Origin: Flaccisagitta enflata
Lineage: Eukaryota; Chaetognatha; Sagittoidea; Aphragmophora
Assembly: GCA_965153355.1 (NCBI GenBank)
Contig: OZ231128.1
Span: 49,662,001 to 49,726,000, forward strand
Length of the DNA: 64,000 nucleotides
Direction of reading: 5' to 3'
Shown here: piece after piece, positions 1 to 9,009 of the stretch
Layout of the letters: the number at the start of each line of letters is the position of its first letter
Position numbering within the stretch: the stretch's first letter is position 1
Notes under the pieces: model-generated
The model's database searches: none
The model's input: only the letters and a program-made list of their open reading frames with translations
What the model was told of the DNA's origin: nothing
Program-made: the position numbers and the translations under genes

Positions 1-415
1 TGTCATCTAATATTGCTGGCTTGAACTGTTCAACGGCAGCCATGAGATAATGATAGAAGCAGCTGCCGCAAAGGGACTGATGATATGACCTATGGTTTTG
101 CTGGTGGGGTATCTTGTTTCATTTAATGGACATGGGGAGTGAGTTCTACACTTCGATAGCCGTAAATGCACAAGTAGCTTGAGATTTTGCAAGATCTTTT
201 GCATTATGATAATTCATGCTACTGTTTCTTCACTTTCTTGTATTGTAAGATTGAAGTAAATCATCAGATATTGTGGCGCCAAACCGTTTCATTCTTTAAT
301 TAAATGATGCAACTTGAAAATCGTGACTATCAGGTACAGAAAGCCAAGAAAGTTTTCTAAGATCATCAAGACCTAACTGCTGTAACATGATTTATATAAT
401 TTCTTTTTAAAAGTG
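1..415. other. unique-looking stretch, nothing recognised
   Basis: I see no gene, repeat unit or RNA signature here. The 65-codon open frame on the minus strand (7-204) has no recognisable domain and no repeat relatives in the window. Confidence 0.4.
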
Positions 416-419
416 AGAG

Positions 420-559
420 AAAGGGTGTTTCTAGTGGAGATGTAAAAACGGGTTTGTTCCTATGAAACGCGTTTACAGCGTGAACACATACTAAGAAATT
501 TAAACTGTCTCATGAGGGGTGAGCGAAGTAAGTGAGCAAGCCCATAAACGGAGCGAGCG

Positions 560-641
<82 letters not shown>

Positions 642-655
642 GGACGAAAATTTTG
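420..655 (+). repeat. interspersed repeat P, copy 1, ending in (GA)n
   Basis: The stretch from GGTGTTTCTAGTGGAGATG through the TTTACAGCGTGAACACATA block to GGTGAGCGAAGTAAGTGAGC matches, in reverse complement, the region 53338-53585. The repeat then runs into a pure (GA)n tract (about 562-640). This copy lacks a recognisable second end. The family is unknown to me. Confidence 0.6.
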
Positions 656-728
656 TCTGAAGCAGCCTCGGATAAAATGAAAGTTTTTTAAAAAAATTTT
701 TGGTGTTGCGTTTATGGTTTTCCATTGC

Positions 729-830
729 TTTTTAGATGCGTCCGTCCATGGGTGCGTTCAATACGCATCAGCTGGTTTTGGCCACCGCGAGATCGTGTAC
801 TGAATCAACCGACCTATACACGTTTTTTGA
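729..830 (-). repeat. degraded C-type HLE end
   Basis: TTTTTAGATGCGTCCGTCC resembles the C-type hairpin arm AGATGCGTCC followed by a CGTC-type microsatellite start, but the second hairpin arm is displaced (ACGCATC near 770). This is a weak, partial match. Confidence 0.3.
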
Positions 831-1007
831 GAATCTCCTTTGACTTTTTTTCAGATATTTCAGCAGTTCGTCTGTCAGTACCTAAATCTTTCAACCCATG
901 TATCACACAAATTCAGCGCTAATTTCTCTCCACGGAAGGCCATGGTTAGGACGCATCGTTGCCTAGTCGACATTTCCTGATCGTCACAAGTGTATTTGAG
1001 AAGGACA

Positions 1008-1302
1008 AGAAGGAGAAGAAGAAAAAGAAGAAGAAGAAGAAGAAGAAGAAGAAGAAGAAGAAGAAGAAGAAGAAGAAGAAGAAGAAGAAGAAGAAGAAGA
1101 AGAAAAAAAGAACAGGAAGAAGAAGAAAAAGTAGAAGAAAAAGAAGAAGAAGAAGAAGAAGAAGAAGAAGAAGAAGAAGAAGAAGAAGAAGAAGAGAAGA
1201 AGAAGAAGAAGAAGAGAAGAAGAAGAAGAAGAAGAAGAGGAAGAGGAAGAGGAAGAGGGAGAAGAAGAAGAAGAAGAAGAAGAAGAAGAAGAAGAAAAGA
1301 AA
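1008..1302 (+). repeat. (GAA)n microsatellite
   Basis: A long, slightly interrupted AAG/GAA tract. It opens spurious poly-Lys, poly-Arg, poly-Glu and, on the other strand, poly-Ser/Leu/Phe frames. It directly precedes the cap of an E-type element, an association repeated at 7.7 kb and 36.3 kb. Confidence 0.95.
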
Positions 1303-1304
1303 AA

Positions 1305-2445
1305 CAAAATGATAGTCTCAAAAGCGTTACATGGTCAGCGGTACCCGATGCCCCTAAGTTTATATAAGGATATGATGGTGAGAGGGGCAGCGGCCCGGGA
1401 GACGCAGATAGTCCAGTCTGTTGATGCATGAAATTAAGCAAACTCGGTTTTTCTGGCACAAAGCTTGAAAATTTGCACACAAGCAATAAAATTCATGTAG
1501 ATCATGATTACGATAGGTGCAGGTCAAAAAAATTTGAGCAAATTAAAAAAAACATACCATTGCCAAACCATCTGACTAGGGGCAATGAAATTTTATGAGC
1601 AAGAAAATATGTGTTTTATACATGTCCATACCAAATCTCAGCTCTATAGCTTTACTAGAAGCACATATATAGCCGATTTACTTTTGGATGTATTTTTCTC
1701 AAAAATGCCCCTTTTCCAAAAAAATGCAATTTTTAAAGTAAATCAGCTATATCTCTGGTTCTGATAAAGCTAGATAGCTGAAATTTGGTGTGCATATGTA
1801 CAAAATACATGTTTTTTAGTTCATAAAATTTTACTTCCCTCACTAAAGCGTATTGGCAAAGGCATGCTTTTGAAAATTTTCAATGAATTTTTAAGATAGG
1901 TGCTCAAATATCTTTTATGTGCACCTATCCTAGTCATGATCTACATGGCTTAAAATAGTAGTATCCAAATTTTTATACTTTGTGCCGGAAAAGCCGAGTC
2001 CTTTCTTCAACAACCTGGACTAAGATGACCTATGATTCCACACAGGACGATTTTCAGTGAAGACTATTTTGGGGTCTGTATGGTCTAATTTGAGGTCTGG
2101 CAGGTTGGACGGGCCTGATATAGGGTCTGGTAGGTCTGAGGGGCTTGATTTAGTGTATGAGAGGACTGAGGTGGGTCTGTGAGGCCTGAGTTGGAGTCTG
2201 AAAGACCTGATTTGGGGGTCTGAGGGGCTTGAACTAGGGTATGAGAGGCCTGACTTGTGGTTTGACCGTTTAAGAGGCCAGAGTTGGGTCTGAGAGGCCT
2301 GAGTTGGGTGTTGGGGGCCTGATTTGGGGTCAGAGAGCCCTGAATTAGAGTCTGGGAGGCCCGAGATAGGGTCTGATATGCCTATTTTGAGGTCGGAGAG
2401 GTCTGATTTGGGGTCTGAGAGGTCTGATTTAAGGGTGGGCGGGGG
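1305..2445 (+). mobile_element. E-type cap/tandem element E1, split by an inverted-repeat element
   Basis: The left cap (AAAAGCGTTACATGGTCAGC, then GATGCCCCTAAG and GAGGGGCAGCGG) is at 1308-1408. It is interrupted at 1409-2022 by element R and resumes with GATGACCTATGATTCCAC at 2024. The interior (about 2065-2440) is an imperfect 21-bp tandem repeat of the type GGTCTGAGAGGCCTGATTTG. No right cap is visible; an HLE fragment follows directly. Confidence 0.75.
1409..2022. mobile_element. long inverted-repeat element R inserted in E1
   Basis: The ends are TAGTCCAG...CTGGACTA. The inverted repeat continues inward for roughly 80-100 bp, for example CTCGGTTTTTCTGGCACAAAG on the left against a reverse-complemented CTCGGCTTTTCCGGCACAAAG on the right, then CATGTAGATCATGA on both arms. 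Flanking AGA (1406-1408 and 2023-2025) may be a 3-bp TSD: removing the element and one AGA restores a cap of the same length as other E copies. It has no coding capacity. The superfamily is not assigned. Confidence 0.7.
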
Positions 2446-2545
2446 CTGTATTTGAGGTCACTAGACCATTTGGGCAGAGGCAGTGAGGTCAAAGAAAATA
2501 AGATCATAAAAGAAGTAAAATGTGACCAACCGACGGACGGACGAA
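2432..2545 (+). mobile_element. HLE fragment, A type, 3' hairpin missing
   Basis: It contains the A-type body (GGTGGGCGGGGGCTGTATTTGAGGTCAC in degenerate form, then CCATTTGGGCAGAGGCAGTG), the box AAGTAAAATGTGACC and a short CAAC/GACG tract. The terminal hairpin is replaced by unrelated sequence. Confidence 0.7.
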
Positions 2546-2601
2546 CTACTCTATGTAACTGGCTGTGTCAATTGGTCAGTTGGTTGGATGATCATGTAAC
2601 G

Positions 2602-2766
2602 TTTGATAATACACATGTCGCACCTTACGGCTACTTGGCCTTGTTCGTTGAAAATTATAATGAACCTGAGCCTGATTCCAGTGACGATGAAGACGATGAT
2701 GCAGAAATCGACGATGATGGTGATGATATGAAATTCAAATCGCAATCTAGAAACAAGCGTGGATAA
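2602..2766 (+). other. acidic open stretch, possible terminal exon (weak)
   Basis: The frame ending at the TAA at 2764-2766 encodes an acidic Glu/Asp/Ser-rich tail (ENYNEPEPDSSDDEDDDAE) with a basic C-terminus, and AATAAA follows at about 2769. The upstream part of the frame is HLE-derived. GAT/GAC-rich sequence can make such a tail by chance, I see no clear splice acceptor, and no domain is present. Probably not a gene. Confidence 0.15.
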
Positions 2767-2929
2767 GAAATAAATAGGGGAAGAAAACTTGGCGCCACTA
2801 CATTGGAAAACACTTGGCCGTGGCAAATGAATTAAAACACATAGTTTTTTTTTCTTTTTCTTTTTGTTGTTTTTCTTGATGTTTTAACGTTTGTTGTTGC
2901 TTTTGTTGTTGTTGTTTGGAAATGACAAA

Positions 2930-3245
2930 CAAAATGTTAGAAAATGATGAAAAGTTAAGAAATGGTATGAAATGTTAAAAAATGTTAAAAAATGTTAAAA
3001 AATGTTAAAAAATGTTAAAAAATGTTAAAGAAGGTTAAAAAAGGTTAAAAATGTTAAAATGCCAAAAATGTCAAAAAATGTTAAAAAATGCTAAAAAATG
3101 TTAAAAAATGCTAAAAAATGCTAAAAAATGTTGAAAAATGTTGAAAAATGATAAAAAACGTCAAAAATTTAGAAACGTTACGGGACCGACCGACCGACTG
3201 ACCGACCGACAGACCAAGGTGTAGAGTCGCGTGCACGCGACTAAA
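2930..3245 (+). mobile_element. HLE with AAAAAATGTTA minisatellite core
   Basis: The core is a ~10-bp tandem repeat (AAAAAATGTT) from about 2930 to 3160. It is followed by GACC/GACT microsatellite, CAAGGTGTAGAG and a perfect 18-bp hairpin, AGTCGCGTGCACGCGACT (3225-3242), then AAAAA. The 5' end is not identified. Confidence 0.75.
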
Positions 3246-3880
3246 AACATGATTCCCTTCCCCGAATGTTCATCAGTTTTCTATGTTTAAGCATGTAGTT
3301 TTCTTGTAATGAAGTAAAGGAAAGGGTTTGGATGAGAAAAGCAAAAAGAAAAGCACCGGCATATGATTTCCGGTATGTTTGAATTGGAATTGAATGGCGT
3401 TTATTGTACAAGCAAAAAACACACGTACAAAAGGACGATATGGATTTTAGCACAAAGTCAAATCCCTTTCCCCCCAGACAGTACAAAATATTCTTAACAT
3501 CTTTCGAAGTAAATGGTTACCCCAGATAGGCATCATAAACGTCTTGTTTCATTCATTGGGAAAAAAATCGAAAAACGTTTTTCGATTTTTTGAGTTTCGC
3601 TTAGGAATTAATTTTTTTCATTTTCGCTTGAGGCGTTTTGAGAAAGTTGAGTCACAACTAGGCTCGCCAGAGGCTGGGGTTGAAATTTGTACAGGGTGAA
3701 AGAGGGCACTTTTTTACACCTTCTGGAAAAAAGCAGGGCACTGTCGGATCAATACTTTAGGCGCTATGAATTTTTTAATCTTTTTTATTTTTTCACATTT
3801 TCCGCATATTTCTCAGAGATCGATATTTTTCATCGATCTCAATTTTTGGCACTACGTAACAACAAAAATCAGTTCAGCAG
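3246..3880. other. mostly unique stretch with a 30-bp perfect palindrome
   Basis: No gene is visible. A perfect palindrome centred between 3576 and 3577 spans 3562-3591 (half-site AAAAAATCGAAAAAC). The stretch TTGAATGGCGTTTATTGTAC (about 3391-3410) is like the 3' tail of some LINEs, but nothing coding is attached. Confidence 0.5.
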
Positions 3881-3883
3881 AGG

Positions 3884-3990
3884 GCAGAGGGAGGGAAGGA
3901 GAGGGAGGGAGGGAGGGAGGGAGAGGGAGTGAGGAGAGGGAGGGTAAGGGAGGGAGGGAGGGGGAGAGAAAGGGAAGGAGGGAGAGGGAG
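3884..3990 (+). repeat. (GGGA)n purine tract
   Basis: Imperfect GGGA/GGGAGA repeats abutting the left end of D1. A similar purine tract abuts its right end (4712-4925). Confidence 0.9.
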
Positions 3991-3991
3991 G

Positions 3992-4712
3992 AACAGGTCG
4001 CCCAAGGGCAATATGTGGTCAGCGATACCCGTTGCCCTGCTTTGCCTGATTGTCAATTGGAGTGAGGGGAAGCAGGGCAGCGGCCCCGAAGGGGACGATG
4101 TCCTGTAGAACACAGGGGGACTTTTGTTTGTCCGTTTGTCCGTCCGTCTCCCCCAGGCCCTCTCAGGCCTGAAATCTACCCTCTCAGGCCTAAAATCTGC
4201 CCTCTCAGGCTGGGAGGGGAAACATAAGGCCTGAGAGGGCCTGAGAGGGTGGATTTCAGACCTGAGAGGGCAAAATTCAGGCCTGAGAGGGCAAAATTAA
4301 GGCCTGAGAGGGCAGATTCAATGCCTGAGAGTGCAGATTTCAGGCCTGAGAGGGCAGATTCAAGGCCTGAAAATGCATATTTCAGGTCTGAGAGGGTAGA
4401 TTTCAGGCCTGAGAGGGCCTGGAGGGGGACGCACGAACGAACGCACGAACGGACAAACGAAAGTCCCCCTGTGTTCTACAGGACATCGTCCTCTTCGGGG
4501 CCGCTGCCCAAAAGGGCAAATTTCAGGCCTGACAGGGCTGATTCAAGGCCTGAGAGGGCAGATTTCAGACCTGAGAAGGCAGATTTTAGGCCTGTGAGGG
4601 CAGATTTCAGCTCTGAGAGGGCCTGGGGGGGACGAACGAACGGACAAACGAACGAACGAAAGTCCCCTGTGTTCTACAGGACTTCGTCCCCTTCGGGGCC
4701 GCTGCCCAAAAG
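3992..4712 (+). mobile_element. D-type cap/tandem element D1
   Basis: The left cap runs from ACAGGTCGCCCAAGGGC through the helix TGCCCTGCTT/AAGCAGGGCA and GCGGCCCCGAAGGGG to GTCCTGTAGAACACAGG. The interior is a 21-bp repeat (GGCCTGAGAGGGCAGATTTCA type). It ends with inverted copies of the CTGTGTTCTACAGGAC block at about 4468 and again at 4668, so the copy appears internally duplicated: one interior-plus-end unit at 4160-4510 and a second at 4511-4712. Confidence 0.85.
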
Positions 4713-4930
4713 GGAGAGAGGGAGAGAGATGGAGGGAGGGAGAAGGAGATAAGGAAAGGAGAGGAAGGGAGAGGGGGAGGGAGAGGGGGAGAGAGGGAGG
4801 GAAGGAGGAAGAAAGAGAGGGGATGGAGAGAGGGAGAGGGAGAAAAGGGAGAGGGGGAGGGAGAGAGAGGGAGAGGGGGATGGAGAGGGAGGGATAGGGA
4901 AGGAGGGTAAGGGGGAGGGAGAGCATAGGT
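4712..4930 (+). repeat. (GGGA)/(GA)-rich purine tract
   Basis: Degenerate GGGAGAGG repeats with no other content. Confidence 0.9.
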
Positions 4931-5033
4931 TTTCGGAGGGAGAGCATAGGTCATTGGCTCTTTTGGGGCCCTCTCACCATCACACACCTATATTTCCCAC
5001 ATTTACTCACATAGGGGCAACGGCAACGGCAAC

Positions 5034-5037
<4 letters not shown>

Positions 5038-5090
<53 letters not shown>
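5038..5090. repeat. (CT)n microsatellite
   Basis: Uninterrupted CT dinucleotides. Confidence 0.97.
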
Positions 5091-5092
<2 letters not shown>

Positions 5093-5268
5093 TAAACATA
5101 CACATGAACACACACAAAGACAAACAGACAGATAAATAAAAAGACCAGCAGGCAGACAAAAAAAATCAGAAACAAACTGAAACAAAAACCTTACGATTTT
5201 TTCCGGACGGCGAGAGCCGCCATTACTGGTAAATGCATGGTATGTTTGAGGACAGCCTGACGATTTTG

Positions 5269-5270
<2 letters not shown>

Positions 5271-5320
<50 letters not shown>
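5271..5320. repeat. (CT)n microsatellite
   Basis: Uninterrupted CT dinucleotides. Confidence 0.97.
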
Positions 5321-5321
<1 letters not shown>

Positions 5322-5416
5322 AAAAAGTTTAATCATTCCCCGCCGCTTAGCCAGGTTCAAAAAAGTTGATGTATGCTTGCAGGTTTGATTCAACAAAACT
5401 TTAGAATCTATGTTGA

Positions 5417-5494
<78 letters not shown>

Positions 5495-5496
5495 GA
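5417..5496. repeat. (CT)n microsatellite with a few CTAT interruptions
   Basis: CT dinucleotides with two CTAT interruptions. Confidence 0.95.
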
Positions 5497-5559
5497 CTTT
5501 TGGTCCACCGCACATATCCTTGAGGAGAACAAATGGACGAGAAAAGAAAGAAGGGGAGT

Positions 5560-6129
5560 GAATGAATGAATGAATTTTATTTACGAAACAAGATAATTAC
5601 AAAAGAGATTGTAAAGCTGCTTGCCTCGAGGGATAGCCTGTGAAAGTCGTAATCAACTTTTTTCCAACAGGGTCCCTTTAAAAGTAAATTCATAAGAAGT
5701 TAAAAAATTCAAAACTCCGTGAATCAAAACTGTCCCAAGACCGTAAAAATCTGTAAAAATATATCCGTTAAAAATCAACCATACTGCGAAAGCAAATGAT
5801 CTTTAAGTTTTCGCTTAAAAACTTGAAATCCACTGATAGACTTGATGCTATTAGGCAGGTCATTCCATTGTCTTATAGCGGTAAAGGCAAAGCCGTCAGA
5901 AAAGCGAGATAATTCACGCGATAAGTGAAAGTTGTACGTGCTACCGCGAGTATTGTTTGTGTGAGCATCCGACACTGCTTTGATATTTGGCAACACATAC
6001 TTTGGTCCCAACTTATGCCAAATTCGAAAAAGGTGCGCCATTCAAAAATATTACACACGATCCGGAATATGCATCCAACCCAAATCCCGCAAATGTGAAA
6101 GATCAACGTGTCCTCGGTTATCCATACTA
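5560..6129 (-). pseudogene. LINE (Jockey/CR1/L2-like) 3' end, decayed
   Basis: On the minus strand the frame 6041-5775 encodes 88 residues that match the C-terminal tail of non-LTR reverse transcriptases: FAFTAIRQWNDLPNSIKS followed by FQVFKRKLKDHLL. The same frame continues upstream to about 6129 as GHVDLSHLRDLGWMHIPDRV. A TAA and a TGA stop break it two and five codons later, just before the Met of the 88-codon stretch. The stop is followed by a ~210 bp 3' UTR ending in a (TTCA)n tail at 5560-5575, typical of CR1-like elements. The reverse transcriptase fingers/palm and the endonuclease are absent (5' truncation). The upstream side is interrupted by a TA-flanked MITE at 6130; in the reading frame the LINE seems to resume beyond it for a few codons (MVRIH). 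A dead relic. Confidence 0.85.
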
Positions 6130-6566
6130 CACTTTTTTTTATATAAGAGACAGCTTTCATAAACTCAGCCTGGGTGTTCTTAAATTTTCGGCCATTTTCA
6201 GCCTGAAATTCTCTTAAAGTGTTTTTAATTTTTTTGATGTTTATAGATATAAAAATTGTATAAATAACCTTATTTGGAACCGTTGTATCTTAAACTTTTT
6301 ATATAATGTTTATATTATGTTTATTTTTATATAATGTCTGATATCAAAAGGAAACTTAAAAAAAGTTGTTTTTAAAATTAAGCAACCTATATTTCTGAAA
6401 AATTTGAATAAAATTCATTTTTAAGATAGGAAATTTTAAAAATTTTTTTGTGAAAATAGCCAAAACTGAATCTCAGCCTGGGCATTTTCTTATTTTGTTC
6501 TTAAAATTTTGGCAAATCTCAGGCTCATGTCTCTTATAAACTGGTCTCTTATAAGAAAAAAAAGTG
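6130..6566. mobile_element. TA-flanked MITE inserted in the LINE relic
   Basis: Terminal inverted repeats of ~24 bp: left CACTTTTTTTTATATAAGAG, right (reverse complement) CACTTTTTTTTCTTATAAGAG. A TA dinucleotide flanks each side (6128-6129 and 6567-6568). It is non-coding and AT-rich. TA target choice and T-rich termini suggest a Tc1/mariner-type mobiliser. Removing it and one TA joins the LINE frame across the site. Confidence 0.8.
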
Positions 6567-6636
6567 TATGTATCCGTACCATGTAGGAGAAACAAAAGGC
6601 AAGAAATAGAAGAGGAGAAAAACAAAGAACCATTCC

Positions 6637-6638
6637 GA

Positions 6639-6670
<32 letters not shown>

Positions 6671-6690
6671 AGGAAAGAAAGAAAGAAAGC
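6637..6690. repeat. (GAAA)n microsatellite
   Basis: Tetranucleotide GAAA repeats with one GGAA interruption. Confidence 0.95.
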
Positions 6691-6710
6691 TACAAAAGAA
6701 TTACACTTTT

Positions 6711-6902
6711 TAGTCACGTGCTACGCGACTCTACACCCCGCCACGTCGGTCCGTCGGTCGGTCGGTCCGTACCCTTTTTACTTTTTCAGCGTTTTTGAGC
6801 TTTTTTAGCATACGGCTCCTGCCCAGATGCCCTAGTGACCTTCTCTAGCATTGCTCCTGCCCACCCACACACGACTAGGGTAGCCGTGTATCCGGCCTTA
6901 TT
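6711..6902 (-). mobile_element. HLE, A type, near full length
   Basis: Read on the minus strand: 5' end AATAAGGCCGGATACACGGC, subterminal arm AGTCGTGTG, body with CTCCTGCCCA boxes (complement), a short GACC microsatellite, and 3' hairpin GTCGCGTAGCACGTGAC. Ends and order match the complete copies. Confidence 0.85.
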
Positions 6903-6919
6903 TTAAAGAATGTCACTTT

Positions 6920-6960
6920 CTAGTCGCATGCTACAAGACTGCACCCGCTTTGTCGGTCCA
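6920..6960 (-). mobile_element. HLE fragment, A-type 3' end only
   Basis: TAGTCGCATGCTACAAGACTGCACCCGCTTTGTCGG in degenerate form is the complement of an A-type 3' end. The rest is replaced by the B-type copy that follows. Confidence 0.65.
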
Positions 6961-7100
6961 TTACATTTTTTTTTCCCACTTTTTGACTCAATGGTTACGG
7001 ACGGACGGACGGACGGACGGACGGACGGACGGATGGACGGACGGACGGACGGACGGACGGATGGACAAAGCCTCTTATAGAGTTGCGTGTCCACAACTAA
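6961..7100 (+). mobile_element. HLE, B type, 5' truncated
   Basis: B-type body (CCCACTTTTTGACTCAATGG), long (GACG)n tract, GACAAAGCCTCTTATAGAG box and 3' hairpin AGTTGCGTGTCCACAACT (7081-7098) followed by AAAA. Confidence 0.85.
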
Positions 7101-7212
7101 AAAGAAAATGCGTTACTAGTTGCAACGTCCTCTCTTTCCCCAAGTGTGTTTTTAGGTCATTTGAGAATGCAAGCATGCTAACTCCATGAAGTGCCGGGTT
7201 GACCCACTAAAA

Positions 7213-7313
7213 TGATACGCGTTGTTGATGTTGTTGTTGTTGCTGTTGCTGTTGCTGTTGTTGTTGTTTTTTCTGTTGTTGTTGTTTCGGTTGTTGTTGT
7301 TGTTGTTGTTGTT

Positions 7314-7385
<72 letters not shown>

Positions 7386-7387
7386 AT
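7213..7387. repeat. (TTG)n microsatellite
   Basis: Long TTG/CTG trinucleotide tract. It produces spurious poly-Val, poly-Leu and, on the minus strand, poly-Asn frames. Confidence 0.97.
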
Positions 7388-7705
7388 TTCTTGTCATTTT
7401 CTTGCTATTCATATTTACATTTGGAAAAAAATACATTTTACAGGTTATTTTTCGAAGCCGCATTAATAATTCTTAGCATAGTAATCTTGTATGTTTTTTT
7501 ACATCAATTCATTGATAAATTCATTGTTAATGTAGATGCCCTCGGTCTTGTGTCATCAGCGAATTTTTCAAGATGGAAACAAATGATGATTGTTGCCGCT
7601 TGATTTTCGTCAGGGTCGATTCTAATGAACCATTATCTGCCAAATATCTTTCTTTGTCATTTCAAGGATCGATGTTCTTCCGCTATTTTCGTCGCTAGAG
7701 AAAAC
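7388..7705. other. short unique stretch
   Basis: No recognisable gene or repeat. The short open frames extend from the flanking trinucleotide tracts. Confidence 0.4.
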
Positions 7706-7847
7706 AAAGAAGAAGAAGACGAAGAAGAAGAAGAAGAAGAAGGAGAAGAAGAAGAAGAAGAAGAAGAAGAAAAAGAAGAAGAAGAAGAAGAAGAAGAAGA
7801 AGAAGAAGAAGAAGAAGAAGAAGAAGAAGAAGAAGAAGAAGAAGAAG
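7706..7847 (+). repeat. (GAA)n microsatellite at the E2 left end
   Basis: Nearly pure GAA tract abutting GGTCAGCGGTATCC of the E2 cap. Confidence 0.95.
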
Positions 7848-8186
7848 GTCAGCGGTATCCGATGCCCCTAAGTTAGTGTATGTGGGATCGAGATTATGAG
7901 AGGGGCAGCGGCCCCGGAGGGGCCGATGACCTATGATTCCACATGGGGCAATTTTCTCTGGTTTGAGAAGCTAGTTTGAAGGGCCTGATTTTGGGTCTGA
8001 AAGGTCTGGATTAGGGTCTGAGAGGCGTGGTTTGGGGTCTGAAAGGCCTGATATTGGGTCTGAGAGGTCTAATTTGGGGTCTGAAAGGTCTGATTTGGGG
8101 TCTGCGAGGCCTGATTTGGGGTCTGAGAGACTTAATTTGGGGTCTGAGTGGCCTGATTTGGGGTCTGTGAAACCTGATTTGGGGTA
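7848..8186 (+). mobile_element. E-type cap/tandem element E2, right end missing
   Basis: The cap at 7848-7960 has the helix TGCCCCT/AGGGGCA, hairpin GGCCCCGGAGGGGCC and closing GATGACC. It is followed by about nine 21-bp units of the type GGTCTGAGAGGCCTGATTTG. The element runs into a (CT)n tract instead of a right cap. Confidence 0.8.
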
Positions 8187-8220
8187 CTCTCTCTCTCTGT
8201 CTCTGTCTCTCTGTCTTCTG

Positions 8221-8269
<49 letters not shown>

Positions 8270-8284
8270 CTCTCTCTCTCTCCT
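8187..8284. repeat. (CT)n / CTCTGT tract
   Basis: Imperfect CT dinucleotides with CTGT interruptions. Confidence 0.9.
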
Positions 8285-8317
8285 CGATAATGACATGGTA
8301 TCGAATCTCTGATTGAT

Positions 8318-8394
8318 GAAAAAAGTAAAAGTGTGACGGATGGACGGACGGACGGACGAAGCGGGGCGTAGAGTCGCGTGCACGCGACTAAAAA
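8318..8394 (+). mobile_element. HLE 3' half
   Basis: Box AAAGTAAAAGTGTGAC, (GACG)n tract, GAAGCGGGGCGTAGAG and a perfect 18-bp hairpin (8372-8389) followed by AAAAA. The 5' half is missing. Confidence 0.85.
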
Positions 8395-8535
8395 CATAAG
8401 CAACAACAATCTTTATCCATATATCTATCAATCTATCTGTAGAGCTGTCATCTGTGAACGTAGCAATCTATCCATCTACTCTTATTTCTGTCTATCTCTG
8501 TCTGTCTGCCTCTGTATACATCTCTCCCTCCTTGT

Positions 8536-8690
8536 GTAGCAAATTTCATCCATTATAGGCGGATTTCCCATAGGTATTGCCAATATAGAAATTGAAAGAA
8601 ATTGACATCAGGGGACCAAGTTGTAGACCCGTTATAGGCAGATTTCCGTTATTCTTGGATCCCTTATAGCGGGGTTTATCTGTATAATCT
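8536..8690. mobile_element. interspersed repeat Q, copy 1
   Basis: CAAATTTCATCCATTATAGG through GAAATTGACATC to TTATAGCGGGGTTTATCTG matches 30300-30475. The end TACAGATAAACCCCGCTATA (reverse complement) resembles pogo/Tigger-type termini; that affiliation is only a suggestion. The left terminus is lost here. Confidence 0.55.
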
Positions 8691-8705
8691 AAAACATAAA
8701 ATTGT

Positions 8706-8706
<1 letters not shown>

Positions 8707-8774
<68 letters not shown>
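8707..8774. repeat. (ATC)n microsatellite
   Basis: Uninterrupted CAT/ATC trinucleotides, followed by a few F-type units (CTGGGATTTGAGCC) to about 8850. Confidence 0.95.
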
Positions 8775-9009
8775 GGGACTGGGATTTGAGCCTCAGGGCT
8801 GGGATTTGAGCCTTGTGCCTTGAGGCTTTGAGCCTTGAGGCCTGGAGATTAACCACTGACGATATAGGTCTTACAAACTAGATACAATCTACTGCACGAT
8901 CTAGGTAATTCTCGTCTCCAATAGATACGAGAAGAGATAGCTATATATCGATTATAAGATATAGCTAGATATCAATTTCCGATACGATTCACTATTTTTT
9001 GCATAGTTA

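Noticed and set aside
959-1486. Long Lys/Arg/Glu-rich and Ser/Leu-rich frames of up to 203 codons
   Set aside because: Pure translation of the (GAA)n tract in several frames; no non-repetitive domain.
4249-4752. Frame with repeated RPERADFRPERA-type residues (also at 16646-16864, 50235-50771, 61264-61854)
   Set aside because: A 21-bp repeat unit keeps frame, so D-type interiors look like repeat proteins. The frame dies at the caps and differs between copies.
3870-4930. One element including the GGGA tracts on both sides of D1
   Set aside because: Other D copies lack such flanks, so the tracts are more likely target or local expansion.
7152-7476. Poly-Asn, poly-Val and poly-Leu frames
   Set aside because: Frames of the (TTG)n tract.
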